From a bacterium (GTDB taxonomy: Bacteria; Babelota; Babeliae; Babelales; RVW-14): a stretch of 6,798 bases of DNA. Under the pieces are notes generated by a model. That model ran no database searches. It was not told the origin of the DNA and worked only from the letters and a program-made list of their open reading frames with translations. The stretch spans positions 1 through 6,798 of the forward strand of contig JAHFBQ010000066.1 in NCBI GenBank assembly GCA_023249935.1, read 5' to 3'. This document shows positions 1 to 6,685 of this stretch, in pieces (positions within the stretch are counted from its first letter, which is position 1; every line of letters starts with the position of its first letter). Made by a program: the position numbers and the translations under genes.

Positions 1-102
1 CATTTCTCCAAAGCTTCAAAATTTTAGTTGAATACAAAGTCGCAATATACCATCTCTTGGTTGCATGCACATTGTCTACACCGAGAGAAAACATGTAATC
101 GC
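1..102. other. Left-edge stretch with no supported gene
   Basis: This is the region downstream of the stop codon of the minus-strand secreted-protein gene. I see no reading frame with a credible start, no strong GC hairpin followed by a T-run, and no RNA gene. On the minus strand the bases at the very edge read GGAGAA directly before an ATG (positions 3-1). That could be the start region of another minus-strand gene continuing outside the window, but the spacing from GGAG to that ATG is only two bases, so it is not called as a start. Confidence 0.4.
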
Positions 103-867
103 TTAGTCAGCTTCTTCTGGTTGTACAAAGATGACCAATTTGTACGCCGCCCCGTACGCACAATCATATGGATTGTTAACTCTCTCCAATCCAAACTCTA
201 TCGCCACAGGAGTACCAGTAACAACACTGCATAATCCAACATTAATAATTCGTCTGTAATATTTTTCACCGACGCTTGGACTATCAAAAATAACACTTCT
301 ATCTCCCATCACCAATTCTAACAACCCAGATATCACTACACCATCAGCATTTACTACATCGATCAAAAAAGCGCGAGTTGAACGATCGTTTAAAACAGTT
401 AACACCGAAGCATGCATGTCAATAGAAGAGCTCAAATTGGTTGTGACTGTAGGACTATACACAATCATGCCATGAAAGATTTCCTGATTGATAACACCAG
501 CTGATGCATTTTGAGCACACAAAGAGAAGAAATCATTATAGTGGCTATTAAATAAGAAACTTAAATCTGATGTAAACGACCACTCCCCTGATTCATCACC
601 AGAATCTTGCACAGGAACGGCATTATAATCATCACACCGAGGAGATCGACCGTCAGAAACCTCAGAAGACACAGCCCCGCTATACTGAGAAACTAAAGGC
701 GAAGACGGCAATGGAGATAGGTTTCGAGGCTGCATGGATGACGGCAATGGAACAGGAGCTTGTTGCTTAAGATCAACAGTTGGCTTCTCTCGATCAGCAC
801 ATGACAAAGAACCAACCATCCCACTGAATAGCAGAATACCTAAGCACATAACATTTTTTTTAAACAC
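103..867 (-). CDS. Secreted or surface protein of unknown function, 254 aa
   Basis: I do not recognise the family. The start is a GTG at 867-865, supported by a CGAGG ribosome binding site (878-874) six bases upstream. Residues 1-22 form a Sec-type signal peptide: MFKK, then a hydrophobic stretch to about residue 18, then GSLSC. Cys23 could suggest a lipoprotein, but the residue at -3 is Ser rather than Leu/Val/Ile, so the lipobox is poor and ordinary cleavage after Ser22 or Ala24 is equally likely. Residues 37-62 are a Pro/Ser-rich low-complexity linker, followed by an acidic Ser-rich stretch to about 95. Residues 96-250 look like a compact beta-rich domain with cysteines at 117, 213 and 236 (plus Cys78), which could form disulfides outside the cytoplasm. 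The gene is transcribed divergently from the ATPase gene. Real coding status is likely (signal peptide, ribosome binding site, full-length frame); the function is unknown. Confidence 0.85.
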   Translation of the reverse strand: MFKKNVMCLGILLFSGMVGSLSCADREKPTVDLKQQAPVPLPSSMQPRNLSPLPSSPLVSQYSGAVSSEVSDGRSPRCDDYNAVPVQDSGDESGEWSFTSDLSFLFNSHYNDFFSLCAQNASAGVINQEIFHGMIVYSPTVTTNLSSSIDMHASVLTVLNDRSTRAFLIDVVNADGVVISGLLELVMGDRSVIFDSPSVGEKYYRRIINVGLCSVVTGTPVAIEFGLERVNNPYDCAYGAAYKLVIFVQPEEAD

Positions 868-916
868 AATAAACCTCGTTGTACAACTATGTATTAGAGA
901 TATTACACCGCCGCAT

Positions 917-945
917 ACAATATGAATTTATTGCCAATCCGTCAA
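917..945 (-). promoter_or_regulatory. Sigma-70-like promoter for the 254-aa secreted protein gene
   Basis: Read on the minus strand, TTGACG (945-940, five of six bases match TTGACA) is separated by exactly 17 bases from TATTGT (922-917, four of six match TATAAT). Initiation would fall near 910, giving a leader of roughly 43 bases that ends in the CGAGG ribosome binding site. The boxes and spacing are seen in the sequence; use as a promoter is inferred. Confidence 0.55.
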
Positions 946-973
946 GTAGAATGACTCCTGTGATTCAATTATA

Positions 974-1002
974 TTGTAAAAAATGCCACCAATTGTCATA
1001 AT
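974..1002 (+). promoter_or_regulatory. Candidate promoter of the ATPase gene embedded in the dyad
   Basis: TTGTAA (974-979, four of six matches to TTGACA) is followed after 17 bases by CATAAT (997-1002, five of six matches to TATAAT). Initiation would be near 1009, past the left arm of the dyad, so a transcript made here would lack one arm and could not form the terminator hairpin. By symmetry the minus strand carries TTGTAA (1030-1025), 17 bases and CATAAA (1007-1002), a weaker mirror promoter. A competing plus-strand -10 (TATATT, 970-975) lacks a good -35 box. Confidence 0.4.
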
Positions 1003-1030
1003 TTATGTCGCCTGGTGGCATTTTTTACAA
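974..1030. repeat. 57-bp perfect-arm dyad between divergent genes (terminator-like, with a promoter-like centre)
   Basis: The arms at 974-990 and 1014-1030 are perfect 17-bp inverted repeats. Each combines a GC-containing core (TGCCACC / GGTGGCA) with an A6 or T6 tract, the form of a bidirectional intrinsic terminator. The 23-base middle contains an 11-base palindrome, CATAATTTATG (997-1007), whose centre (1002) coincides exactly with the centre of the whole element. The element lies 22 bases upstream of the ATPase start codon, between divergent genes, which is an unusual place for a terminator. It could be a terminator insulating two promoters, an operator for a dimeric regulator, an attenuator, or a small mobile palindrome. 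Confidence 0.75.
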
Positions 1031-1052
1031 ATTTATATGAAAAGGCCGATCC

Positions 1053-2294
1053 ATGATGTTTAGCCGAGCATTAAAGCCATTTTTAGAAAAAGCCCTTTCT
1101 CGTAGTCCGGTGGTACTCCTTAATGGGGCAAGACAGGTTGGAAAAACGACACTTGCCAGAGAATTTTTGCAAGAAAAAGGCTATACCTATCTTACCTTTG
1201 ATGATGAGCTAACCTACGTAGCAGCAAAAAACAACATGACCGCGTTTATTGAAAACATCAAAAAGCCCGTCATCCTTGATGAGGTACAACGCATACCAGA
1301 AATTTTTCTTCCCATCAAAGTTGATGTAGACAACAACCGCATACCCGGCAGATATCTACTTACCGGATCAGCAAATCCATTACTCATTCCACGGCTTGGC
1401 GATTCGCTAGCAGGCCGCATGGAAATTCTTGACCTTATGTCTCTATCGCAAGGAGAGATTGAAAGCAAAGAAGAAAAATTTATTGACGCCCTCTTTGGTT
1501 CTCAACCATTACAATCTCCCTCAACAACGCTCTCGAAAGAAAATCTCTATAAAAAAATAATACGGGGCGGATACCCATCAGTACAGCATCTTAATGAAGA
1601 AGATTATGAAGCATGGATGCACAGTTATTTAAGTTTAATTCTCCAACGAGACATCAAAGACTTGGCCCAAATAGAAAAGTTAACTGAACTACCAAATCTT
1701 TTAAAAGTTTTAGCATCCCGAGCATCAGGTTTGCTCAATGTCGCCGATGTATCACGCGATTGTAAACTCGCCATCAAAACATTACATCGATACATAGCAC
1801 TTTTAGAAACAATTTTCATGATACACCTGCAAAATCCTTGGAGTTCAAACCTCACCCTGCGATTTGTTAAGGCCCCAAAACTTTATCTCATTGATTCAGG
1901 GCTCCTCGCCTATCTTTTGGGTATTAATCTGAGCGGAGCTTTATCAAATCCAATGCAGTTTGGAAAAATCCTTGAAAATTTTGTCGTCATGGAATTAAAA
2001 AAACAGGCGACGTGGAGTAACACAAAGCTCAATCAATACCACTTCAGAACTTCAGGTGGTGATGAGGTTGATATTATTCTAGAAGATCGCGCCGGCAATA
2101 TTGTTGGCATTGAGATAAAAAGTAGCGAACAAGTCAATGCAGATGACTTTAAAGGACTCAAGACCTTGCAAAACAAAGTAGGCAATAAATTTATCAGGGG
2201 AATCGTTCTTTATACCGGCTCCAAGTACATGCCGTTTGATAAAGATCTTTGCGTCTTACCAGTCAATGCGCTCTGGGAAAAATGCTGGGACTAG
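1053..2294 (+). CDS. AAA-family ATPase with DUF4143 and C-terminal PD-(D/E)XK-like domain, 413 aa
   Basis: This is a predicted cytoplasmic ATP-binding protein of the widespread AAA/DUF4143 family, whose cellular role is not established; members are often found in accessory or defence-type regions. Visible motifs are a Walker A at residues 25-33 (GARQVGKTT), a Walker B at 73-78 (VILDEV), and a sensor-1-like TGSAN at 104-108. The conserved SLAGRMEILDL segment follows at 118-128. Residues about 170-280 form the DUF4143 region, including GGYP and a helical, winged-helix-like part. The C-terminus has Glu308 (in GKILENFV), Asp340 (in GGDEVDI) and Glu354-x-Lys356 (GIEIKSS), a PD-(D/E)XK nuclease-like constellation that appears intact. 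Length is normal for the family and no frameshift is seen. The first of two adjacent ATGs is used; AAAGG (1041-1045) lies seven bases upstream. The gene diverges from the secreted-protein gene and converges on hepT. Confidence 0.93.
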   Translation: MMFSRALKPFLEKALSRSPVVLLNGARQVGKTTLAREFLQEKGYTYLTFDDELTYVAAKNNMTAFIENIKKPVILDEVQRIPEIFLPIKVDVDNNRIPGRYLLTGSANPLLIPRLGDSLAGRMEILDLMSLSQGEIESKEEKFIDALFGSQPLQSPSTTLSKENLYKKIIRGGYPSVQHLNEEDYEAWMHSYLSLILQRDIKDLAQIEKLTELPNLLKVLASRASGLLNVADVSRDCKLAIKTLHRYIALLETIFMIHLQNPWSSNLTLRFVKAPKLYLIDSGLLAYLLGINLSGALSNPMQFGKILENFVVMELKKQATWSNTKLNQYHFRTSGGDEVDIILEDRAGNIVGIEIKSSEQVNADDFKGLKTLQNKVGNKFIRGIVLYTGSKYMPFDKDLCVLPVNALWEKCWD

Positions 2295-2300
2295 AAACAT

Positions 2301-2320
2301 AGGGCGGATTTCTCCGCCCT
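2301..2320. terminator. Shared hairpin terminator between convergent ATPase and hepT genes
   Basis: An 8-bp perfect GC-rich stem (AGGGCGGA 2301-2308 and TCCGCCCT 2313-2320) with a four-base loop begins six bases after the ATPase stop codon. Its far end overlaps the hepT TAG stop (2321-2319). Neither side has a strong uninterrupted T-run (AACGTTTT on the plus side, ATGTTTC on the minus side), so it is a modest intrinsic terminator at best. Its position between convergent genes separated by only 24 bases favours a bidirectional terminator role. Confidence 0.7.
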
Positions 2321-2792
2321 AACGTTTTGATTTCCCATAAAATCTATCTTCGAGCTTTTGTATATAACGAGCACTCTCAAGATGACCCACAAGGCTCAAT
2401 TCAACTCTTGTTGTCTCCAGGGCTCGCTTCATTTGAGGATCATCTTTTAGCTCTTCGCAGATCTTCTCAAAACTTTTACTAAATTTTGGCACATCATGAA
2501 CCACTATTCTAAAAAGCTCACGATAATTAACACCAAAATACTCGTGCACAATAATATTGCGCAAAGCCATGGCCGCTCGCCATGAGCTATCTTTTGCATG
2601 AGCAAGAGCTGGCTCATCTACAAGATAGCGCAACGCCTCGCCAACAATCTCAAACTGTTTAAGAACAGCAGGATAACGCATTTCATCCCTATACAAAATC
2701 TCAGGATCATCGCAATGAGCAAGAAAACGAGAAATACGTTCCAAGGCTAAAAGCACATCAACAAGGAATAATGAGAATACACGCTTAGACAT
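2319..2792 (-). CDS. hepT: HepT-like toxin (DUF86/HEPN family) of an MntA-HepT toxin-antitoxin pair, 157 aa
   Basis: HepT proteins are small all-helical HEPN ribonuclease-type toxins that MntA antitoxins inactivate by adding AMP groups to a tyrosine in the active motif. The diagnostic R-x4-H-x-Y motif is intact at Arg78, His83 and Tyr85 (RNIIVHEY). The flanking family pattern is clear: FEIVGEALRYL at 47-57, WRAAMALRN at 71-79 and FGVNYRELF at 86-94. A charged helical tail from about residue 115 to the end makes it longer than many family members. I chose the ATG at 2792-2790 over an upstream TTG at 2810 because GAGGA (2805-2801) sits eight bases before it and nothing resembling a ribosome binding site precedes the TTG. 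This gives an 8-base overlap with the end of mntA, indicating coupled translation with the antitoxin first. Family assignment is strong; toxicity is inferred. Confidence 0.92.
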   Translation of the reverse strand: MSKRVFSLFLVDVLLALERISRFLAHCDDPEILYRDEMRYPAVLKQFEIVGEALRYLVDEPALAHAKDSSWRAAMALRNIIVHEYFGVNYRELFRIVVHDVPKFSKSFEKICEELKDDPQMKRALETTRVELSLVGHLESARYIQKLEDRFYGKSKR

Positions 2793-3075
2793 AGATAACG
2801 TCCTCAGCAATAGATTCCCAAATCATTGTACGCAATCCAAAGCGACTTATCACCTGAACTTCTCTTCCAAACACTTTTGAGAGATGTTGAGCAAAATCCA
2901 TCCTCAAGAAAAAATTTGGCTCTGTCATTTCAACAACAATGTCAATATCACTATCTGGCCGCTGATCACCGCGCGCATACGAACCACAAAGCCCTATTGA
3001 TTCTATGCAAAAATCACGCCGAAATTCCTCATGGTGCTGGCGCAGGTAATCGAGAATTTCTTGTTTGGTTAACAT
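2785..3075 (-). CDS. mntA: MntA-like minimal nucleotidyltransferase antitoxin, 96 aa
   Basis: MntA antitoxins use ATP to AMPylate the partner HepT and so neutralise it. The GS-x10-D-x-D motif is complete: Gly31, Ser32, Asp43 and Asp45 (GSYARGDQRPDSDIDIVVE). The C-terminal ESIAEDVIYV matches the usual family ending. The third carboxylate normally found in the next strand (pattern VDL) appears to be Gln74 here (GREVQVIS, 70-77), so catalysis could be weakened; Glu72 is nearby. I chose the ATG at 3075 because AAGGAG (3088-3083) is seven bases upstream; for the ATG at 3081 the spacing would be one base, and the GTG at 3117 lies upstream of the predicted transcription start. The gene overlaps hepT by eight bases and follows the large secreted-protein gene after 56 bases, but has its own promoter. 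Confidence 0.92.
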   Translation of the reverse strand: MLTKQEILDYLRQHHEEFRRDFCIESIGLCGSYARGDQRPDSDIDIVVEMTEPNFFLRMDFAQHLSKVFGREVQVISRFGLRTMIWESIAEDVIYV

Positions 3076-3082
3076 ATGCATA

Positions 3083-3088
3083 CTCCTT
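3083..3088 (-). promoter_or_regulatory. Ribosome binding site deciding the mntA start
   Basis: AAGGAG on the minus strand lies seven bases before the ATG at 3075 and only one base before the ATG at 3081. The spacing selects the second ATG as the start of MntA. Confidence 0.75.
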
Positions 3089-3098
3089 GGTTCGAAAG

Positions 3099-3127
3099 AT
3101 TTTACCCAACCAATCACTCGATGGCAA
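3099..3127 (-). promoter_or_regulatory. Near-consensus sigma-70 promoter for mntA-hepT
   Basis: On the minus strand TTGCCA (3127-3122) and TAAAAT (3104-3099) each match consensus at five of six positions and are separated by exactly 17 bases. Predicted initiation near 3092 gives a leader of about 17 bases, just long enough to contain the AAGGAG site. The promoter lies entirely in the 56-base gap after the stop codon of the large gene, so the toxin-antitoxin pair can be expressed independently. No terminator is seen between the large gene and this promoter, so read-through is also possible. Confidence 0.7.
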
Positions 3128-3131
3128 CCAC

Positions 3132-6100
3132 CTACTCATTCACGCGCAAGCCCCAATCTCCTGGCACCAACCACGAACCGGTCGCGCTGTTGCGTGCGGG
3201 AACACCAATTTTAAAGTTGCCATTGCGATCGATAGAAAGCAGATCGGTAACCGAAGTTTGCAGACCAACAAAACTAGCAAGCTCCGGCGAAGGCGCCGTC
3301 AACTCACCAACACGAAGAAAATCATTATTGCCGCCATCACGTGATGATGCATCAAAAAGTATCGAGCCGTCGGTACTAAAGTTCAAACGCAAATTTGGGA
3401 ATTGCTCATACGGCCGCGGCTGCCCCTTGAGCGGCGTATTGAATTGATAGGTATCAAGCACCCCACTTTGTAATTGTGGTACCCCAGCCGCATCTTTCTC
3501 GTAGTACACCGCCACACGCCAAAGCTGCGGCACAAGCACCGTTGATGCGACCGGCGCTGTAGTTCCAGCAGCAGGCGCAACATCATCAAGCTTACTGCTG
3601 CCCATGCCAAGCACATAGACGGTGGCTGGCAATGCGAACAAACCATCTTTATCTCGTGAAGCAAGAACCTGTATCTGTAAAGGAATAATTGCTGGAGCAT
3701 TTAATTGAACTGGTGCGACACCATTAGCAGGCACAAAGGTGAGCCCCGTTGCCGTCGCTGCAATCGTACCATCGGCGAGCACTGCACCATCGAGCACCCC
3801 TCCAAGCACAATTCTATTCGTAGCAACTCCACCAATCACTTGCTGCAGTAATAAGTCATTGCCTGTAAGCGCATGTAGATAACTGCTATTAATTGCCCCT
3901 GCAGGATCTCTACTCACCACAGTTTGTCCAACAGTAATAACTGGACCAACCGGATTCGCACCAATAAGCGGTACCGGATTAAAAACTAACAAACCTGTAC
4001 CAATGTTTTGTATATTCGCAAGAAAAGTTGCTGCATCAGGGAATGGCACTTCCAATTGAACTAATCCGCGATACCCACCAACATACAGGCGCGTCCAATT
4101 TCCAGGATTATGCACCGCAGCACCACAGGTGATCGGCCCAACGCCAACATTAAAATTCCACACATTTTGATCAAGCGCTGGCGTTGTTGCTGTTGCAGGG
4201 ATGTCTTGCGCCGTGTGCTGCGTCACCGGCACAAACGCCATGCCACGGCGCTCTCCCGTTGTTGCAAATGCAACGCCATCAAAGCCATACGCCATAACCG
4301 CACTCAGCTGCTTTGCAGGAAAACCGTACGTCAATTCATCAAAAGCAATGACACCATGCACGCCGCCTTTTTTCTGATCAAACAGACTGCCAAGCACCAC
4401 ATCAAGCGCCCGCTTCCGCTCATCTCCACCGCCTGTCATCCCGGACGCCGATCCGGGACCTACCTTTTTTTCCCACTGAGTTACTTGTCCCGTAGTTGCA
4501 CCACCATTACCAGCTGAGGCTAGTGAATAAAAATTTGCTGAAGTTTTATCAAGCATCGCCCCAAACGTCTGCTGCACACTACCCATGACGCGTGTTGCCG
4601 GCGTCCAGCTGGTGATACATCCTTTGTTATCAAAAATTGCTGTGCTCTTAAACACGCCTTGTTGTCCTGGTTGAAGACCGGCCAACGTAACATACACCGA
4701 ATCACCTGAGACAAAAAGATCTTGCACCCAACTTGCTGGCACCGGGTTACCACCACCAACCCGTACTGCGGTCTGAAAACGCTTTGGCATGTGTGTGATC
4801 ACTTGTGGCACTTGATATTGATCTGGCACTACACCCGGACCGGCTGTCAACTCAATCTTGCCAACGTTATCATTGGTCACCCGAGCGAGCGAACCTTTTA
4901 AATACGCTTGTCCATTGAGATCTGTTGAAATAAGCGGCAACGCATAGATCCAGTTATCCGCTTCATTATACATAGTGCCGCCCAGCCCAACCGGCGAAGT
5001 AACCATAACACTGTGCACAATCAAATACGGCCTGCCGGTACTGGTGTTCATCACCGTCATACGCGGTATCGAAACGGCCAAATCATCATCACCATCGTTA
5101 CGCGCCATGGTGATCCCCGTTTCTTCTGCATCAATGCGCAACGTAGAACCATCTGCATACAGACCGATAACCATATCGAGTGAGTTTGTGTAGACGCTGT
5201 TTGGCAAGTTACCCATCGCATACGCTTGATTAACAATTTTTGCGTTGGCGAGTAGTTGAACAAAACGAGCACGGATGGCATCACGCAAGGCAGCATCGGA
5301 ACCAGCACCAGCTGGAGCAGCAACAACAAGCGTATCAACCCCAAAAATATTTAGATGATCTACTCCAATACCTCCAGCATTAAAAGCACTAAAAAAAACA
5401 CCAGCACCACCTACGCCAAAATTGATACCCGCATTGACAAGAGCACTTCCATCCAAGAAAGCCAAAAGGGCCCCGGCATTATTACCAGCAGCTGGAGCTC
5501 TTACGTATGCGATCGCAGCTTTTAAAATCTTTAAACAAATTTGAATATCAACCAAAGCAACAGAAAAATTTGCAGCTCCTGTAATTCCTGGAAGACGATT
5601 CACTGAACCGTCGGGGTTACTGCCTTCTGTTATTGGCGCATTCAACGCACTAAAAAATAACCCCTGGTTTGGACTATCCACAATCGGCGCAGCAGAAAAA
5701 TGTTGTATCACACCTGCCGCATCTTTGGTAGGAAACGCCATACACACCCCAAGCACACCGCCACCCAATGACGGAACATCGCGACGTGCTGCATTAAATC
5801 CTAGATACAACCGTTGTAGATTTTCATCCCACGCCAGAGATGCAGCCCGTCCAACAACGGCATGATCAATATTGTTTGCAGTCCCGTCGCCAAAAGCAAC
5901 CACCGGCGCACTCGTCGCCGCCTTTGCACTTAAACTGATTGGCAGAGCTTGTGGCTGCGCTGCATCTTGAGAAGCATTAAGTTGTTTCAGTTCAGTCGAA
6001 GCCCCTGATCCCGATTCCGCTTCTGGATTAACCGTTGTTGCTGCTGATGCGTACTGCAAAATTGCAATGCCTCGGTCTTTCTGTAATGGGTCATCAAACT

Positions 6101-6665
6101 GCGTCCCTGCCGCACTCACCGCAGCAAAAACCAGGTCCTTGCCGGCCGTCAATGCAGCAGGCACCGCATCAACCGTACCACCAGCCTGATCGATCAGTGG
6201 TTGTGCTGCAATCAGCGCATCTCCCTTAACTTCATCGGTCACCAAGCACAGACCGTTAGCGGCAGGAAATTTCGGCAAGTCCGTTGCTTTAACACCACTT
6301 TCAGCCACCGTAAAAACTGGCAAATGCCCCGCAAGTGTTGCCAGCTGCGCAATCGACACATTCGCTGCAGTAAGCGGGTGATCTGAATCAGCTTGACCAC
6401 CCAAATTAACTTTTGCTGGTGCAAACTTTTGCAACACATTGACTACGCCAGTAACGTTGTCTGGCGTTGCCTGAATAATCCGCGCAAGTTTATAGTCAAG
6501 CCCCTGCACTCGTGGTGATGCACCGACGTAGAGCGCAATCGGTTTGCCTTGCGGCGCACGTGCTATCGTAGCAAAGGTAATTTTGTTTGGCGCAGTCTCT
6601 TGCAAACTAGCATGCACCGTCGTAGTAAGAAGGAGGAGGGGAAGCAATCCATATTTTATTTTCAT
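3132..6665 (-). CDS. Giant Ala/Gly-rich exported protein of unknown function, 1177 aa
   Basis: I do not recognise the family. The start is the ATG at 6665-6663: AGAGGAA (6677-6671) lies five bases upstream and the first residues form a classic signal peptide (MKIKYG, a Leu-rich core, VHA then SLQET, cleavage after Ala19). An upstream in-frame TTG at 6710 would spoil this signal and runs through a repeat. Residues 20-210 are Ala-rich and globular-looking. Residues 205-255 are a Ser/Ala/Gln-rich linker. Several segments resemble beta-propeller blades: LAWDENLQRLYLGF (277-290), DLFVSGDSVYVTLAG (649-663), CITSWTPATRV (683-693) and RLYVGGYRGLVQLEV (859-873). An acidic NDGDDDLAV (523-531) is loosely FG-GAP-like. 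There are no membrane segments beyond the signal and no terminal aromatic residue of an outer-membrane barrel. Residues 735-744 derive from a palindromic repeat. The gene is visibly more GC-rich than its neighbours. A role in surface display or host contact is possible but unsupported. Confidence 0.9.
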   Translation of the reverse strand: MKIKYGLLPLLLLTTTVHASLQETAPNKITFATIARAPQGKPIALYVGASPRVQGLDYKLARIIQATPDNVTGVVNVLQKFAPAKVNLGGQADSDHPLTAANVSIAQLATLAGHLPVFTVAESGVKATDLPKFPAANGLCLVTDEVKGDALIAAQPLIDQAGGTVDAVPAALTAGKDLVFAAVSAAGTQFDDPLQKDRGIAILQYASAATTVNPEAESGSGASTELKQLNASQDAAQPQALPISLSAKAATSAPVVAFGDGTANNIDHAVVGRAASLAWDENLQRLYLGFNAARRDVPSLGGGVLGVCMAFPTKDAAGVIQHFSAAPIVDSPNQGLFFSALNAPITEGSNPDGSVNRLPGITGAANFSVALVDIQICLKILKAAIAYVRAPAAGNNAGALLAFLDGSALVNAGINFGVGGAGVFFSAFNAGGIGVDHLNIFGVDTLVVAAPAGAGSDAALRDAIRARFVQLLANAKIVNQAYAMGNLPNSVYTNSLDMVIGLYADGSTLRIDAEETGITMARNDGDDDLAVSIPRMTVMNTSTGRPYLIVHSVMVTSPVGLGGTMYNEADNWIYALPLISTDLNGQAYLKGSLARVTNDNVGKIELTAGPGVVPDQYQVPQVITHMPKRFQTAVRVGGGNPVPASWVQDLFVSGDSVYVTLAGLQPGQQGVFKSTAIFDNKGCITSWTPATRVMGSVQQTFGAMLDKTSANFYSLASAGNGGATTGQVTQWEKKVGPGSASGMTGGGDERKRALDVVLGSLFDQKKGGVHGVIAFDELTYGFPAKQLSAVMAYGFDGVAFATTGERRGMAFVPVTQHTAQDIPATATTPALDQNVWNFNVGVGPITCGAAVHNPGNWTRLYVGGYRGLVQLEVPFPDAATFLANIQNIGTGLLVFNPVPLIGANPVGPVITVGQTVVSRDPAGAINSSYLHALTGNDLLLQQVIGGVATNRIVLGGVLDGAVLADGTIAATATGLTFVPANGVAPVQLNAPAIIPLQIQVLASRDKDGLFALPATVYVLGMGSSKLDDVAPAAGTTAPVASTVLVPQLWRVAVYYEKDAAGVPQLQSGVLDTYQFNTPLKGQPRPYEQFPNLRLNFSTDGSILFDASSRDGGNNDFLRVGELTAPSPELASFVGLQTSVTDLLSIDRNGNFKIGVPARNSATGSWLVPGDWGLRVNE
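4434..4460. repeat. In-frame dispersed palindromic repeat inside the giant secreted protein gene
   Basis: The plus strand reads GTCATCCCGGAC, then GCCGATCCGGGACC. It has a 7-bp perfect stem (4439-4445 with 4452-4458) around a six-base loop. It has the same frame (GTC-purine-TCCCGG ... CCGGGA-pyrimidine-C) as the repeat at 6750-6774. On the coding strand it is read without a stop as VGPGSASGMT, residues 735-744, in a Gly-rich loop-like stretch (KKVGPGSASGMTGGGDERK). Confidence 0.65.
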
Positions 6666-6670
6666 ATAAG

Positions 6671-6677
6671 TTCCTCT
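6671..6677 (-). promoter_or_regulatory. Ribosome binding site deciding the start of the giant secreted protein
   Basis: AGAGGAA on the minus strand ends five bases before the ATG at 6665. It selects the signal-peptide methionine rather than the upstream in-frame TTG at 6710. Confidence 0.7.
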
Positions 6678-6685
6678 TTTTCTCA

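Noticed and set aside
1..9. Possible minus-strand start (GGAGAA then ATG) at the window edge
   Set aside because: Spacing between GGAG and ATG is only two bases and no downstream sequence is available, so a gene cannot be supported.
28..234. Plus-strand open frame of 68 codons at the left edge
   Set aside because: It lies largely antisense to the 3' end of the 254-aa gene, has no ribosome binding site and an unremarkable composition.
2793..2810. N-terminal extension of HepT to a TTG at 2810
   Set aside because: No ribosome binding site precedes it, while the ATG at 2792 has GAGGA at good spacing and a family-like N-terminus.
3076..3117. N-terminal extension of MntA to the GTG at 3117 or the ATG at 3081
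   Set aside because: The GTG would fall upstream of the predicted transcription start, and the ATG at 3081 is one base from AAGGAG. The ATG at 3075 has ideal spacing.
2826..3447. Plus-strand open frames opposite mntA and the end of the giant gene
   Set aside because: They are antisense shadows with no ribosome binding sites and no recognisable domains; the minus-strand genes explain the coding signal.
4110..4517. Plus-strand open frame of 135 codons inside the giant gene
   Set aside because: Its composition (many Arg, Cys and His) is typical of an antisense frame in a GC-richer gene, and it has no start signals.
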